Shown here: positions 16,326 to 24,409 of the stretch, one piece after another | How the letters are laid out: every line of letters begins with the position of its first letter | Position numbering within the stretch: the first letter of the stretch is position 1 | Source: Bacillota bacterium | GTDB lineage: Bacteria > Bacillota > Clostridia > Lachnospirales > Lachnospiraceae | Direction: 5' to 3' | NCBI GenBank assembly: GCA_023391695.1 | Contig: JAEWAK010000015.1 | Coordinates: 1-26,706, forward strand | Length of the DNA: 26,706 nucleotides | Position numbers and translations under genes: made by a program | Notes under the pieces: model-generated | What the model saw: the letters and a program-made list of their open reading frames with translations, nothing else | Databases searched by the model: none | What the model was told of the DNA's origin: nothing

Positions 16326-18791
16326 TCACTGATCAATCTCCGGAGTATCGGACAATGCCGTTAAGCCGATTCCTTCCAGCGTAAAGTTATCATTCCAATC
16401 TTCAATCCATACTGCACCATAGGCCGCCTCTGATTTAAGCGGTGTGGTGTCGCTGAATTTACCGGTATTCAGGTCAAGCCCCAGCTCATCCGCACCGGCT
16501 GCCAGAAAGTAATCCGCATTAAATTCCCCATCCTGGAAAGTCTCCGCATTATTTTTCGTTGCCAGTTCCTGTCCGGTTCCGGCCATAATAGTCCGTTTCA
16601 GTGTCTGGTATGCGGGTACAAATAAGGAATTTAAGTTCGTGCCCTGGTCTTCCTCTTCATATCCCGGAAGATATCTGTCTTCCAGGTATGGATAATTTTC
16701 CTGATAGTGCTCATACCAATGTGTGATATTTTCCTGCGTATTGGTATAATCGGTGCCGTCACCGGGACGAAGTACGGAATAATAACGGTATTCCAGAACT
16801 TTTTCATTGGCAATGGGGCGGCTTCCTACTGCCGGGGTATAGGCCCAGTATTCCACACCTATCTTATCGGACACAATTACATTGTCGGTTATGATATGCC
16901 CGTAACCGCAGTTTGAGAACAGCGCACTGCCTGAAATATTCTCGAAGATATTATTTTTAATAATCATCCCGGACATGCCGTCATCCATATATATTGCATG
17001 GTTATTACTGCTGCCCACATCTTTGATATAGTTATAGGAAATCTCGTTTCCAAGCCAGGTCCAGTTACGTCCCGCATAGATGGGTGCCTGGTCGGAGGCA
17101 TTGGTACAGGTATTTTCAATGCGGTTATGGGTTACCAGCATGTCATTACCCATAATCTGGATCACCATATGGGGGGCATCGTGAATATAGTTATATGCCG
17201 CTGTATTTCCTACCCCTTCCAGGTAAACGGCAGGCGTATAGGTCTGCAGACGGGAGATATTATAGAATTCACAGTTCCTTACCAGGTTATTGCCTCTCTC
17301 AAGAGTCTTATTATCACCGCCGGTCAGATAGACACCGCCGCCTCCCATATCATAGAATTTACTGTTGACCACTTTATTATTGTGGCCGCCCCTGGATGTG
17401 GTATAGGACGGGTCCGTAGTAATTGTCTGGTTATGTTCTCCGATTTTGACCGCATCCAGACTGAAACCGGAAAACTCACTGTCTATAATCTCACAGGATT
17501 CACAATCCAGAAGGACAATTCCATAACCGGTCCCCCCGTTTGCTTTTATTCCCTGGATTGTAACGCCAACGGCTCCTTCCAGGTTAAAAAGCGGCTGGTT
17601 TAAGGAAGTCAGGGTAATTTCCTGTTCTTCAATGCTGTTTCCCTCCGGATAATAGTACAGGACATCATTCTGATTCCAGCGGTCGATATAATATTCCCCT
17701 GCCTGGTCCAGTTCACAGAGCATGTTGGCGGCGGAAAGCATAAGCCGCTTATCCTGCACACCCTGCAGGGAAGGATATTTACAGCGGATAAGCCGTTTCT
17801 GTGAATCGACGGAATATACCTTTACCATATCATTGGCATAGTTATTCTCAAAATATCCGCTCAGCCATCCGTCGGTTTCATATCTCGTATTATCAATATC
17901 CGTTTTATCCGGCTGGCTTTCCTGGTTTTCCCCTTCTTCCGAAGGAGGGGCCCACAGTTCTGCCTTTGCTGCCAGGTCATCTTCCGCAACGTAGAAGATC
18001 GGGCTTTTCATAGCCAGCATTTCTTCATAGGTCTTAGGCGTATCGGTCTTATCAAAATACCAGTTTCTCGGCCGGTCCCCTTCACCTGCTCCTGCTGCCA
18101 CCGCATTGTCATAGTTTAATTTCTCCTGCTCATTCAGCTTATCCACTTCCGACTGGCTCTTCTCTTTGCCGGCCAGGAGGTTCCCGCGGTTCATCGTCCC
18201 CTCATTGGGATACCGGGCAAGGGTCTGTGTCTCCCCATTCACTACCAGTTCCGGCTGAAAGGTCTGCTGGGGCCAGTTAAATCCGTTCTTCTTAATTTCC
18301 CCTGCCGGAATGCCTTCCGCCTTTAAGTCATATACATAAATCCTGTCTTTTACACTGTCGGAAATTCTGCTGCCGGAGGAATACCTGCTGCCCTCTGCTT
18401 CCGTCAATTTTTTAAAGTTTCCGTTATCTAAGGTAACCGCTCCGGTAATTTCCACCTCTTCCTTCTGATAAGCCGCGTAGGTGATATAAGAATTGGCAGC
18501 GGTTATGTTTATACTTTCCTGCAGCCGGTAGCTGCCCTCTCTAATAAATACGATTCCCGGTTCCTCCGGCCCGGTTTTCCCGGCCAGACTGTCCGATGCT
18601 TCCTGAATACTGGAAAATGGGTCATCGATAGTACCATCCGCATGTTCCCTACCATCCGTGGCTACATACACAACATTTTCTGCTGACACATTTACCCCCG
18701 ATATTTCTGATGCACCAAAAGCTGTTAAGGATGCCAGTGACGACAGCGTAAAGGCTGCCGCTATAAAACCAGTAATGATTCTCTTCTTCAA
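16326..18791 (-). CDS. Secreted right-handed beta-helix protein, GH141-like
   Basis: This is an 821-residue exported protein. Translation starts at TTG (18789-18791), with GGAG 8 bases upstream and no better ATG. The signal peptide MKKRIITGFIAAAFTLSSLA ends near TAFGA-SEI. Residues about 38-55 carry the YVATDG...GTIDDPFSSIQEA motif that opens many polysaccharide-acting beta-helix proteins. A central inserted domain (about 190-390) includes VVNGETQTLARYPNEG and WLSGYFENNYANDMV. The parallel helix follows (about 390-640) with repeated N/D-rich turns such as GGGVYLTGGDN, VGNTAAYNYIHDAPH and NHAIYMDDGMSG. This order resembles GH141-type enzymes (fucosidase/xylanase family), but the substrate is not established. 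There is no cell-wall sorting signal, so it is probably released. It has its own promoter. Confidence 0.8.
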   Translation of the reverse strand: MKKRIITGFIAAAFTLSSLASLTAFGASEISGVNVSAENVVYVATDGREHADGTIDDPFSSIQEASDSLAGKTGPEEPGIVFIREGSYRLQESINITAANSYITYAAYQKEEVEITGAVTLDNGNFKKLTEAEGSRYSSGSRISDSVKDRIYVYDLKAEGIPAGEIKKNGFNWPQQTFQPELVVNGETQTLARYPNEGTMNRGNLLAGKEKSQSEVDKLNEQEKLNYDNAVAAGAGEGDRPRNWYFDKTDTPKTYEEMLAMKSPIFYVAEDDLAAKAELWAPPSEEGENQESQPDKTDIDNTRYETDGWLSGYFENNYANDMVKVYSVDSQKRLIRCKYPSLQGVQDKRLMLSAANMLCELDQAGEYYIDRWNQNDVLYYYPEGNSIEEQEITLTSLNQPLFNLEGAVGVTIQGIKANGGTGYGIVLLDCESCEIIDSEFSGFSLDAVKIGEHNQTITTDPSYTTSRGGHNNKVVNSKFYDMGGGGVYLTGGDNKTLERGNNLVRNCEFYNISRLQTYTPAVYLEGVGNTAAYNYIHDAPHMVIQIMGNDMLVTHNRIENTCTNASDQAPIYAGRNWTWLGNEISYNYIKDVGSSNNHAIYMDDGMSGMIIKNNIFENISGSALFSNCGYGHIITDNVIVSDKIGVEYWAYTPAVGSRPIANEKVLEYRYYSVLRPGDGTDYTNTQENITHWYEHYQENYPYLEDRYLPGYEEEDQGTNLNSLFVPAYQTLKRTIMAGTGQELATKNNAETFQDGEFNADYFLAAGADELGLDLNTGKFSDTTPLKSEAAYGAVWIEDWNDNFTLEGIGLTALSDTPEIDQ

Positions 18792-18882
18792 CCTTATTTC
18801 TCCTTTCCTGTTCTTTTTTTCCTGTTTTTTCTTCCTGTTTTTTTCTTGTTCTTTTCGTTCCTCGTGTTAACACTTAACCTAA

Positions 18883-18910
18883 ATTATATGGAATTTTTAT
18901 ACAGATACAA
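18883..18910 (-). promoter_or_regulatory. Promoter and purine-rich leader of the beta-helix gene
   Basis: On the minus strand TTGTAT (18905-18910) and TATAAT (18883-18888) are spaced by 16 bases. The transcript leader (about 18792-18862) is almost pure purine and repeats AACAGGAA several times before the GGAG ribosome binding site. Confidence 0.6.
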
Positions 18911-19078
18911 TGCACAAAGAGGATATAGGAGAATTTTACAGTAAAAGGTGCATTTTTAGAGAGATTGGGGATTTGTATATTTTATTTTCTTCCGAACGCC
19001 CGTAGGCAATGGAGCCGGTACCGGAAATTAATAAAATAGAGGTTTTGAGTGATATGTGTAAAAAATCTCAGTAAAACC

Positions 19079-19118
19079 AGTAAATCCGCCGCCTCTAAGC
19101 GAAGGCGGCGGATTTACT
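19079..19118 (-). terminator. Strong hairpin terminator after the metalloprotease gene
   Basis: The arms 19079-19094 and 19103-19118 (AGTAAATCCGCCGCCT and its complement) form a perfect 16-bp stem with an 8-nt loop. It starts 8 bases beyond the metalloprotease stop on the minus strand and is followed there by GGTTTTA. The rest of the gap to the beta-helix promoter (18911-19078) contains nothing recognisable. Confidence 0.75.
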
Positions 19119-19125
19119 ATGTAAC

Positions 19126-19767
19126 CTAAAATAAATTAACTAGCAGATTCGGAATAAGCATGGCCACGGCGGCTGCATAGACAGCATCAAGCCAAAATAC
19201 AGATCCTATCGCTCCAATATAAGCCAATAATATGAACGGAGCAGATAATATTTTAGCGATAATGCTTACCTCCCTGTTTTTCAGTATCTGATTCACCATA
19301 ACATTGGCATCTACAATACTTGGAAAAGCATGCATCAGTATGGAGAAACCCAGCCACCCAAGGTTAAGATTCAACGGATCTCCGTAATCTTTAAAAACAA
19401 TAATTTCAATGGAAGCCGGCAGCATAATAAGCAGCCCAAGCAGGGTATTAATAAAGAACGGCCCCATGGACGTCAGAAAAACCTTTCCCGGATGATTAGT
19501 TGCCTCATGAACAACATATCCGATAGGATTCTTAACTTGAAAATATTTCACCTCGTATACTTGTAATCCGCATATATAACAAAAAATTTGATGAGCCAGT
19601 TCATGTATAATCACTCCGGGAAATGTGATAATCGAAATTAATATTCCAGGTATTATCATTTTTACACCAATACATATCACATTTGCAGGCAAATGTGATA
19701 CTGCCACAATAATCAAGTTGAAAGAATTGATACATGGCTTTCCTTTCTTATACTTATTTTCTTCCAA
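19126..19767 (-). CDS. Small membrane zinc metalloprotease, M50-like
   Basis: This is a 213-residue polytopic membrane protein with a zinc-site motif HELAH (His55, Glu56, His59) inside a hydrophobic segment. A downstream HAFPSIVDAN (Asp153) is in the place of the third-ligand motif (NxxPxxxxD) of site-2-type proteases. At least four hydrophobic spans surround these. The first possible start is TTG at 19767, directly preceded by an in-frame stop two codons upstream. Its AAAGG is too close to be a good ribosome binding site, so the true start may be further in, for example Met37. Three 25-bp tandem repeats lie in its upstream region. A strong terminator follows. The target protein is unknown; related small M50/DUF3267-type proteins are mostly uncharacterised. 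Confidence 0.72.
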   Translation of the reverse strand: MEENKYKKGKPCINSFNLIIVAVSHLPANVICIGVKMIIPGILISIITFPGVIIHELAHQIFCYICGLQVYEVKYFQVKNPIGYVVHEATNHPGKVFLTSMGPFFINTLLGLLIMLPASIEIIVFKDYGDPLNLNLGWLGFSILMHAFPSIVDANVMVNQILKNREVSIIAKILSAPFILLAYIGAIGSVFWLDAVYAAAVAMLIPNLLVNLF

Positions 19768-19801
19768 CCTTTACATTCTTTCGAAATGAATTATGTTTTA
19801 T

Positions 19802-19876
19802 AATTCATTTTGTGAAAATGTTTTTTAATTCACTTTGTGTAGATGTCTTTTAATTCACTTTGTACAAATGTTTTTT
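19802..19876. repeat. Three tandem 25-bp repeats upstream of the metalloprotease gene
   Basis: Units 19802-19826, 19827-19851 and 19852-19876 all follow AATTCAYTTTGT-x4-ATGTYTTTT. A degenerate part-unit (GAATTATGTTTTAT) precedes them and CTTCAC follows. They fill most of the 117-bp gap between the TPR-gene stop and the metalloprotease start. Direct repeats in a promoter-size gap suggest protein-binding sites or replication slippage. Confidence 0.75.
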
Positions 19877-19884
19877 CTTCACAT

Positions 19885-20979
19885 TTATTCCTCTATATAA
19901 TAATTTTCCAGTGTTATTTCACCGTTCAGCAACATTACTGTATCGTCATCCAGGGCACCGACCGCCCCTATAATTTCATTTTTCATTTTCTCGGCCTCTG
20001 CTTCCATACCATTCATATTGAGAGCGATCAGATAGGTTTCCCGGACATAAGTACCGTCCGGCTCGGAATGATAAGCATCTTCCGCAAGGTTAAGCCCGCT
20101 TTTTGGGTCCCCCTCCAACATTTTAAGGATCGCCATGGAACGCAGTGCTCCGGAATCCATCTTATCTTTTGCCAAAGCTTCTTTATTATACTTCTCAGCC
20201 GCCTCATAATCTCCCATTCTCCGGTACAAAACTCCCAGCTGCACACGTATGTCAAAGCATTCCGGATCGGTATCATAACATTTTTGCAGATAATTTTTAG
20301 TGGCCGCGGCATCGGATGTAATACGCCCTAAATAGTAGTAAATAAATGCATCATCCTGTCCGTCTTCTTCAAGCATAGACTCAAGCCTTGCCTTTAGCTC
20401 ATCATATTTTTCCCCGCTCAATGTATTCGGATCGGAAACCGTACTGAAAAGCTGTTCAATTGCATCGTAGGTATGATAATAAGACTCCAAACGTGTATAA
20501 TAACGGTCCATGCGTTCATATTCCGAATCCGACAGGCTCTTTCCCGCTAAATAGGTATCCATTAAATATCCTGCCATGTCATAATACCCATTTTCCATAG
20601 ACAGTTCAATACTTTTTATCTGGATCGGAGTAGAATCCGGATACTGCTCTGCCAGATCATATAATTCACTTAATGTCAGCGAGGTTTCCCCGTTTGAAAT
20701 CCTGCTTTCTGCCTTTTTGTATAACTTATAATCACTCAAAATACCTGGGAACCGTGTCATACTTACTACGTCAAGAATTACTATGAAAATCAGAAATAAG
20801 ATAATCCAGACCGGAATCCGAAAATTATTCCGCCGGGTCGTTGAAGTTTCATCAAAACCTTCATATTGAAAGTCTTCATATTGGCTTTCACTTTTGTTAT
20901 TGGTATCTTTCCATGTACTATCGTAGCCACCGGCACTGTCATCCGCCGGCCAGCCGTTCTTATCATAATCCCCGTTCAT
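19885..20979 (-). CDS. Membrane-anchored TPR protein
   Basis: This is a 364-residue protein with an acidic, Asp/Tyr/Gly-rich cytoplasmic N-terminal tail (1-50), one membrane span (about 54-74, IPVWIILFLIFIVILDVVSM) and an external or periplasm-side helical domain. TPR-like repeats are clearest at about 243-340: FDIRVQLGVLYRRMGDYEAA, ALRSMAILKMLEGDPKSG and ETYLIALNMNGMEAEAE. The span from 95 to 240 is also helical and repeat-like but degenerate. AAAGGAGA lies about 9 bases upstream of the ATG. Such proteins act as protein-interaction scaffolds; no catalytic motif is seen. It lies upstream of the metalloprotease on the same strand, but repeats separate the two, so an operon is uncertain. Confidence 0.8.
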   Translation of the reverse strand: MNGDYDKNGWPADDSAGGYDSTWKDTNNKSESQYEDFQYEGFDETSTTRRNNFRIPVWIILFLIFIVILDVVSMTRFPGILSDYKLYKKAESRISNGETSLTLSELYDLAEQYPDSTPIQIKSIELSMENGYYDMAGYLMDTYLAGKSLSDSEYERMDRYYTRLESYYHTYDAIEQLFSTVSDPNTLSGEKYDELKARLESMLEEDGQDDAFIYYYLGRITSDAAATKNYLQKCYDTDPECFDIRVQLGVLYRRMGDYEAAEKYNKEALAKDKMDSGALRSMAILKMLEGDPKSGLNLAEDAYHSEPDGTYVRETYLIALNMNGMEAEAEKMKNEIIGAVGALDDDTVMLLNGEITLENYYIEE

Positions 20980-21119
20980 TACAACCCTCTCCTTTGTATA
21001 AGCAGAACTGATTTAAATTATTATTTTAAATCAGATTCTTTTAATAAAATTACTATGTTATATTTACTATATATGCAAAGTACAAATACTGTAAATGGGC
21101 CTTTTGACCGATGCATAGT

Positions 21120-21155
21120 ATACCGACAAGTTGGTATAGATTTCAGCTTGTCGGT
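21120..21155. promoter_or_regulatory. Orphan operator-like dyads
   Basis: ATACCGACAAGTTGGTAT (21120-21137) is a near-palindrome of the ACCGAC/GTCGGT class bound by many TetR-family repressors. It overlaps a longer dyad, ACCGACAAG (21122-21130) with CTTGTCGGT (21147-21155). No TetR gene is in the window. The dyads lie in the 277-bp gap between the TPR gene and the AlbA-domain gene; the gap also holds an A+T-rich palindrome near 21008-21034 and no convincing gene. Confidence 0.4.
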
Positions 21156-21256
21156 TCCAACTTTATCCCAATTGATTTTAATTTTCTTATTAATAAGTCA
21201 TAAAGCACCCAGATATGTCAATGAGGGAATCTTGTAGACTTTTGGTTAAAATATCC

Positions 21257-22669
21257 CTATTCATTCACGCTCCAATATCCGCTCCTATTAGTTCCAATTC
21301 GTTTAATCTTTCCTTGTACAGCAAGTACTTTCACAGCATTTTGCACTTGTTTTCTTGATACCTCTACTTTGCCCATTATCTCTGCTTGTGTTATCTCTGG
21401 ATTTTCTTTTATCACTTTAAATATTTTTTCAATACGCTCTTCTACTTCTCTTGCTTTTTGTGTTTTGGCTCCTTTTTCGGCTCCTTTTTCGGCTCCTTTT
21501 TCGGCTCCTTTTTTATAATTTAGATTCATCAAAGTTAAAACAAAAGAATCTCTATCCGAATAAAATAGGGGGGCCATAATATCTGTATACAAATATTGTA
21601 CTCTATAATCCTCCTTAATTTTTTTGAATCCGCTGCCTCGCCGTTCCATATATTTCAATCGATTAAATATATCTGCAATAATTGGATTCCTTCGTTTTGA
21701 CGGAATTTTATTTATATCCCGTTCCTGCACGAAAGAGCCATCATACATACCTCCGGGAGAATATATTTCTACTCTGTCATCAAACATATCGATATGGATT
21801 TCACTGCCTAATTCCAAATATTCACGGTGAATCAATGCATTCACCAGTCCCTCCAAAACACTGCGTTCCGGATAATCCGGCAAATCAATTCTTCCATCAC
21901 CTGCTTTTTTCCATTTCATTTTAGAATTATTTCTTACAAACTCTGTTCCGTTCTGTAAGAGTGATACCAAACTTCCAGAAAACTCTTTATCATCTAAAGC
22001 ATCCATTACTCCGGATGCTTTATCCAATCCATTCCATCTGGTACAAAATAATCTGGACTGCCTTATCGGTGACTCGTCTGCCAGCAACGCTCCCGCATTT
22101 GTTAATTTTCCTTCTTCATTTACGATCCCAAAGGATTCATAATCGCTTTCTTCAAATATATTTCCGGTTCTCTGGTTATAAACAGCTTTCAACTTTGTAA
22201 AGGAAAATGTTTCAAAATCATATTTTGAAACATTACTGTCATAAGTAGAATCACTTCCACGTAAAACCAATTCTTTCAATGTCCTTGCATCAACAGGAAC
22301 ACTTTGGTTGCCGATACGATGATATGCTATGCGATTGCCATCTCCAACGTAATAATAAGGTGTTTCATTCCCATAGAACACCTTTAGAATAATTAATTCT
22401 TTATCACCATCAACCCTCCGAAAACTTAAATCAAATTTTGGAATGGGATCCAGTTTCGTCTTTATTTGTTCACTAATAATCTCTGAATCGTGTTTAGGAT
22501 CAGACAAACCAAGAATACTATCATCATCTGCTATTCCGAAAATCAAGGTTCCTCCTGCTCCATTAGCAAATGCACTTACACTTTTACACCAGCTCTTTGG
22601 TCTTTTTTCTTCAAGCATTTGCTTTTTATCATATTCCGTTGCTTCTCCGATTAAATCTTGTATGTGCAT
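21257..22669 (-). CDS. Schlafen/AlbA-domain ATP-binding protein with C-terminal winged helix
   Basis: This is a 470-residue protein starting MHIQDLIGEATEYDKK, with GGGAGG 6 bases upstream. Residues about 8-130 form an AlbA_2 (Schlafen-type) nucleic-acid-binding domain: FANGAGGTLIFGIADDD and YHRIGNQSVPVDARTL. Residues about 230-375 match the RecG C-terminal-like ATP-binding domain (HATPase_c_4): SVLEGLVNALIHREY, RVEIYSPGG and ERRGSGFKKI. A linker with four near-identical KGAE units, encoded by a 12-bp microsatellite, leads to a winged helix at about 415-470 (NPEITQAEIMGKVEVSRKQV, GYWSV). The family is common near mobile elements and is treated as a putative transcriptional regulator or RNA-acting protein; its function here is unknown. 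Confidence 0.87.
   Translation of the reverse strand: MHIQDLIGEATEYDKKQMLEEKRPKSWCKSVSAFANGAGGTLIFGIADDDSILGLSDPKHDSEIISEQIKTKLDPIPKFDLSFRRVDGDKELIILKVFYGNETPYYYVGDGNRIAYHRIGNQSVPVDARTLKELVLRGSDSTYDSNVSKYDFETFSFTKLKAVYNQRTGNIFEESDYESFGIVNEEGKLTNAGALLADESPIRQSRLFCTRWNGLDKASGVMDALDDKEFSGSLVSLLQNGTEFVRNNSKMKWKKAGDGRIDLPDYPERSVLEGLVNALIHREYLELGSEIHIDMFDDRVEIYSPGGMYDGSFVQERDINKIPSKRRNPIIADIFNRLKYMERRGSGFKKIKEDYRVQYLYTDIMAPLFYSDRDSFVLTLMNLNYKKGAEKGAEKGAEKGAKTQKAREVEERIEKIFKVIKENPEITQAEIMGKVEVSRKQVQNAVKVLAVQGKIKRIGTNRSGYWSVNE
21467..21514. repeat. In-frame 12-bp microsatellite, four units
   Basis: Four units of GGCTCCTTTTTC (21467-21478, 21479-21490, 21491-21502, 21503-21514; the last diverges at its final base) encode KGAE-type repeats in the linker before the winged helix. 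Because the unit is 12 bp, slippage would change linker length without shifting frame. Confidence 0.85.
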
Positions 22670-22762
22670 TTACTACCTCCCTTAAAATACTCCTTAAATA
22701 TCTTCAATTTATGCATCAACGGATCTATTATATAAAAAATCCATGACTGACTGTTCGCTCCT

Positions 22763-22942
22763 CTACTCTAATATTCCCATTTCCAACAGACTATCAACTA
22801 ATTTTGCAACGGTATTCAAAATTTTCAATAAGTCGGATGCCATTTGCCTTTCGGAAATTAAATAATCCTGTGATTTGCTTAAACCTTTCAGCTATTTAAT
22901 GTACAGCCTTTTACATGCTTCGGTATATGAGGCACGCTTCAC
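22763..22942 (-). pseudogene. Decayed short ORF with an internal stop
   Basis: Read on the minus strand from a GTG at 22942, one frame gives KRASYTEACKRLYIK, an in-frame TAG, and then about 42 more codons to the TAG at 22763, including SKSQDYLISERQMASDLLK and NTVAKLVDSLLEMGILE. The composition is protein-like (amphipathic helices). A TATAAT (22968-22973) lies upstream. It could be the tail of a lost gene of the mobile island. I do not recognise the family. It fills most of the 368-bp gap between the AlbA-domain gene and the ATPase gene. Confidence 0.4.
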
Positions 22943-23037
22943 CTAAAGTTAAAAGTTATCTTATTTCATTATACTAGAAAGTATAAAATATAAAAAGTAC
23001 TATTTCCAGAATGTATAACGGCAAAAAATTGCATGAT

Positions 23038-23781
23038 CTATGCATGATCAAGCAAATTATTTAATATCAGTTCTTTATTATTCATAAATAATTTTGTCAG
23101 CTTATAACTTTCCGTTTCTTCGTAAGTAATTTCCTTAACAGTTCCATCATCAAAAGATAATATGGTGGCTCCAGGGGTGCCCAATAGTATTGGGGAATGG
23201 CTTGCAATAATAAATTGTGCCCCTTTTTCAGCCAGATTGTAGATAAACATTAATAAGGTCAGCTGCCTTTGGGGTGATAATGCCGCTTCGGGCTCGTCCA
23301 GGATATAGATACCCTGTGCTCTAAAACGGTTTTGTATTAAAGCAAGAAAGCTTTCTCCGTGTGACTGATCATGCAATGACTTACCGCCATAGCTTTTATA
23401 ATAGTCACTATAAATATCTCCATCTCTGTAATCTTCGACTTTAGTAGCTACATTATAAAAACTTTCCGCACGTAAGAAGAAATTCGATTTTGGCATTTTT
23501 GTCCCTTTGACTACCGTAATTGCCTGGTGTAAATTAGAATGGGTATCCATCGTTGAAAAATTAAAATTCCGGTTGCCCCCTTCCGGGTTAAAACCGTAAG
23601 CAACCGCAAGACTTTCCAGCAGTGTAGATTTCCCTGTCCCGTTTTCACCTACAAAAAAGGTAATATTACTGGTAAAATCAATGGCTTTTATGGAATTGAC
23701 AGAGGGAATATTTCTGACATAGTTATGTGGTTCAACTTTCTTCCAGTTAATTTTAATTCCTCTAATAAATAAATCGTTCAT
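23038..23781 (-). CDS. Stand-alone AAA/ABC-like ATPase (COG3910-like)
   Basis: This is a 247-residue soluble ATPase. The ATG at 23781 (MNDLFIRGIKIN) has GAGGTG 5-6 bases upstream; a TTG 12 bases earlier falls before that site. Walker A is GENGTGKST (45-53), the ABC-type signature is SHGES (140-144), Walker B is YILDEPE (159-165), and the switch His is in IIASHSP. The coiled-coil insertion typical of SMC/Rad50 is absent, so it is a compact single-domain ATPase. Such proteins are common both as lone genes and in toxin-antitoxin-like or defence contexts. No partner (for example a TOPRIM nuclease or DUF4435 protein) is encoded next to it, so its role is open. Confidence 0.88.
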   Translation of the reverse strand: MNDLFIRGIKINWKKVEPHNYVRNIPSVNSIKAIDFTSNITFFVGENGTGKSTLLESLAVAYGFNPEGGNRNFNFSTMDTHSNLHQAITVVKGTKMPKSNFFLRAESFYNVATKVEDYRDGDIYSDYYKSYGGKSLHDQSHGESFLALIQNRFRAQGIYILDEPEAALSPQRQLTLLMFIYNLAEKGAQFIIASHSPILLGTPGATILSFDDGTVKEITYEETESYKLTKLFMNNKELILNNLLDHA

Positions 23782-23866
23782 AAGGCACCTCAATACATGA
23801 AATAAGCTAAATATTTTTGTTTATTTACTACAATATTAAAATAATAAAAACGTCCCCTTTTTAGTG

Positions 23867-23898
23867 AACACCCCGTTGCAAAGGCATAACGGGGTGTT
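23867..23898. terminator. Hairpin between the DUF932 remnant and the ATPase gene
   Basis: AACACCCCGTT (23867-23877) pairs perfectly with AACGGGGTGTT (23888-23898), with a 10-nt loop. It lies 25 bases beyond the stop of the DUF932 remnant on the minus strand, where a terminator for that gene would be expected. The T-rich tract there (CACTAAAAAGGGGACGTTTTT) is not immediate, so its efficiency is unclear. Confidence 0.5.
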
Positions 23899-23922
23899 TG
23901 CTTATGGCTAAATGCCCTGATT

Positions 23923-24077
23923 TCAAGACTTTCCTAGGTATAATATACTTTTATCGAGTTGCATGCAACTCTTCATAATGAGTGCGTCTTCCGAAAATGG
24001 AGCTGTCTCCACTCTGGTTCCTAATCCGTGCCATGGCTTCTGTGTATGTAAAACATGGTTTCTACATTTGCTGACAT
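23923..24077 (-). pseudogene. Frameshifted and truncated DUF932 gene
   Basis: From the ATG at 24077, with AAGGAGG 8 bases upstream, the frame reads MSANVETMFYIHRSHGTD and stops. Shifting frame just after MFY restores TQKPWHGLGTRVETAPFSED, and the frame then runs to a stop at 23923. MSANVE(T/S)MFY...PWHGLGT is the N-terminal signature of DUF932 proteins, which are carried by plasmids, phages and integrative conjugative elements and normally run to roughly 300 residues. Only about 50 codons remain, so the gene is both frameshifted and truncated. It marks this region as a former mobile element. Confidence 0.75.
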
Positions 24078-24123
24078 AATATCATCCTCCTTGAAATAGA
24101 TTAATTTGATTTCAAGATAATAA

Positions 24124-24152
24124 TGTATAAGTTAATAGAATCTTAATGACAA
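24124..24152 (-). promoter_or_regulatory. Promoter retained upstream of the DUF932 remnant
   Basis: On the minus strand TTGTCA (24147-24152) and TATACA (24124-24129) are spaced by 17 bases, 47 bases before the ATG. The remaining bases up to the terminator at 24364 are A+T-rich with no convincing gene. Confidence 0.55.
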
Positions 24153-24363
24153 ATTAACAAAATCACCATTTACATCTTTTAACAATATGCTTCACGAATA
24201 TAATTTTAGATTTTTTCTCCATCTAGTTTCATTTTTGAAATTTATGGATATATCATAATAATTTAATTGAATTTTATCCGCAAATATAAGGGAAACAATG
24301 ACTCTTTTTTCTATCAAAAAACTCGTTTCATGATCAATAGACTGGAGACTATAAAACGATTAA

Positions 24364-24394
24364 AGCACCACAGATATCATATATCTGCGGTACT
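24364..24394 (-). terminator. Terminator of the subtilisin-like protease gene
   Basis: The arms 24364-24377 and 24381-24394 pair over 14 positions with a 3-nt loop. The two non-Watson-Crick positions are G-U pairs when read on the minus strand but A-C mismatches on the plus strand, so the structure is conserved for minus-strand RNA. It lies 15 bases beyond the protease stop codon and is followed by TTAATC. Confidence 0.65.
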
Positions 24395-24409
24395 TTTTAA
24401 TATACAATA

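Noticed and set aside
16998..17603. 201-codon plus-strand open frame
   Set aside because: It is antisense to the beta-helix gene. The hydrophobic pattern mirrors the repeated helix codons and no start signal is present.
19843..20331. 162-codon plus-strand frame over the TPR gene
   Set aside because: It overlaps the 25-bp repeats and the complement of a clear TPR-coding gene; no ribosome binding site.
21467..21514. Possible CRISPR-like repeat
   Set aside because: Units are 12 bp, contiguous without spacers, and in frame within a gene.
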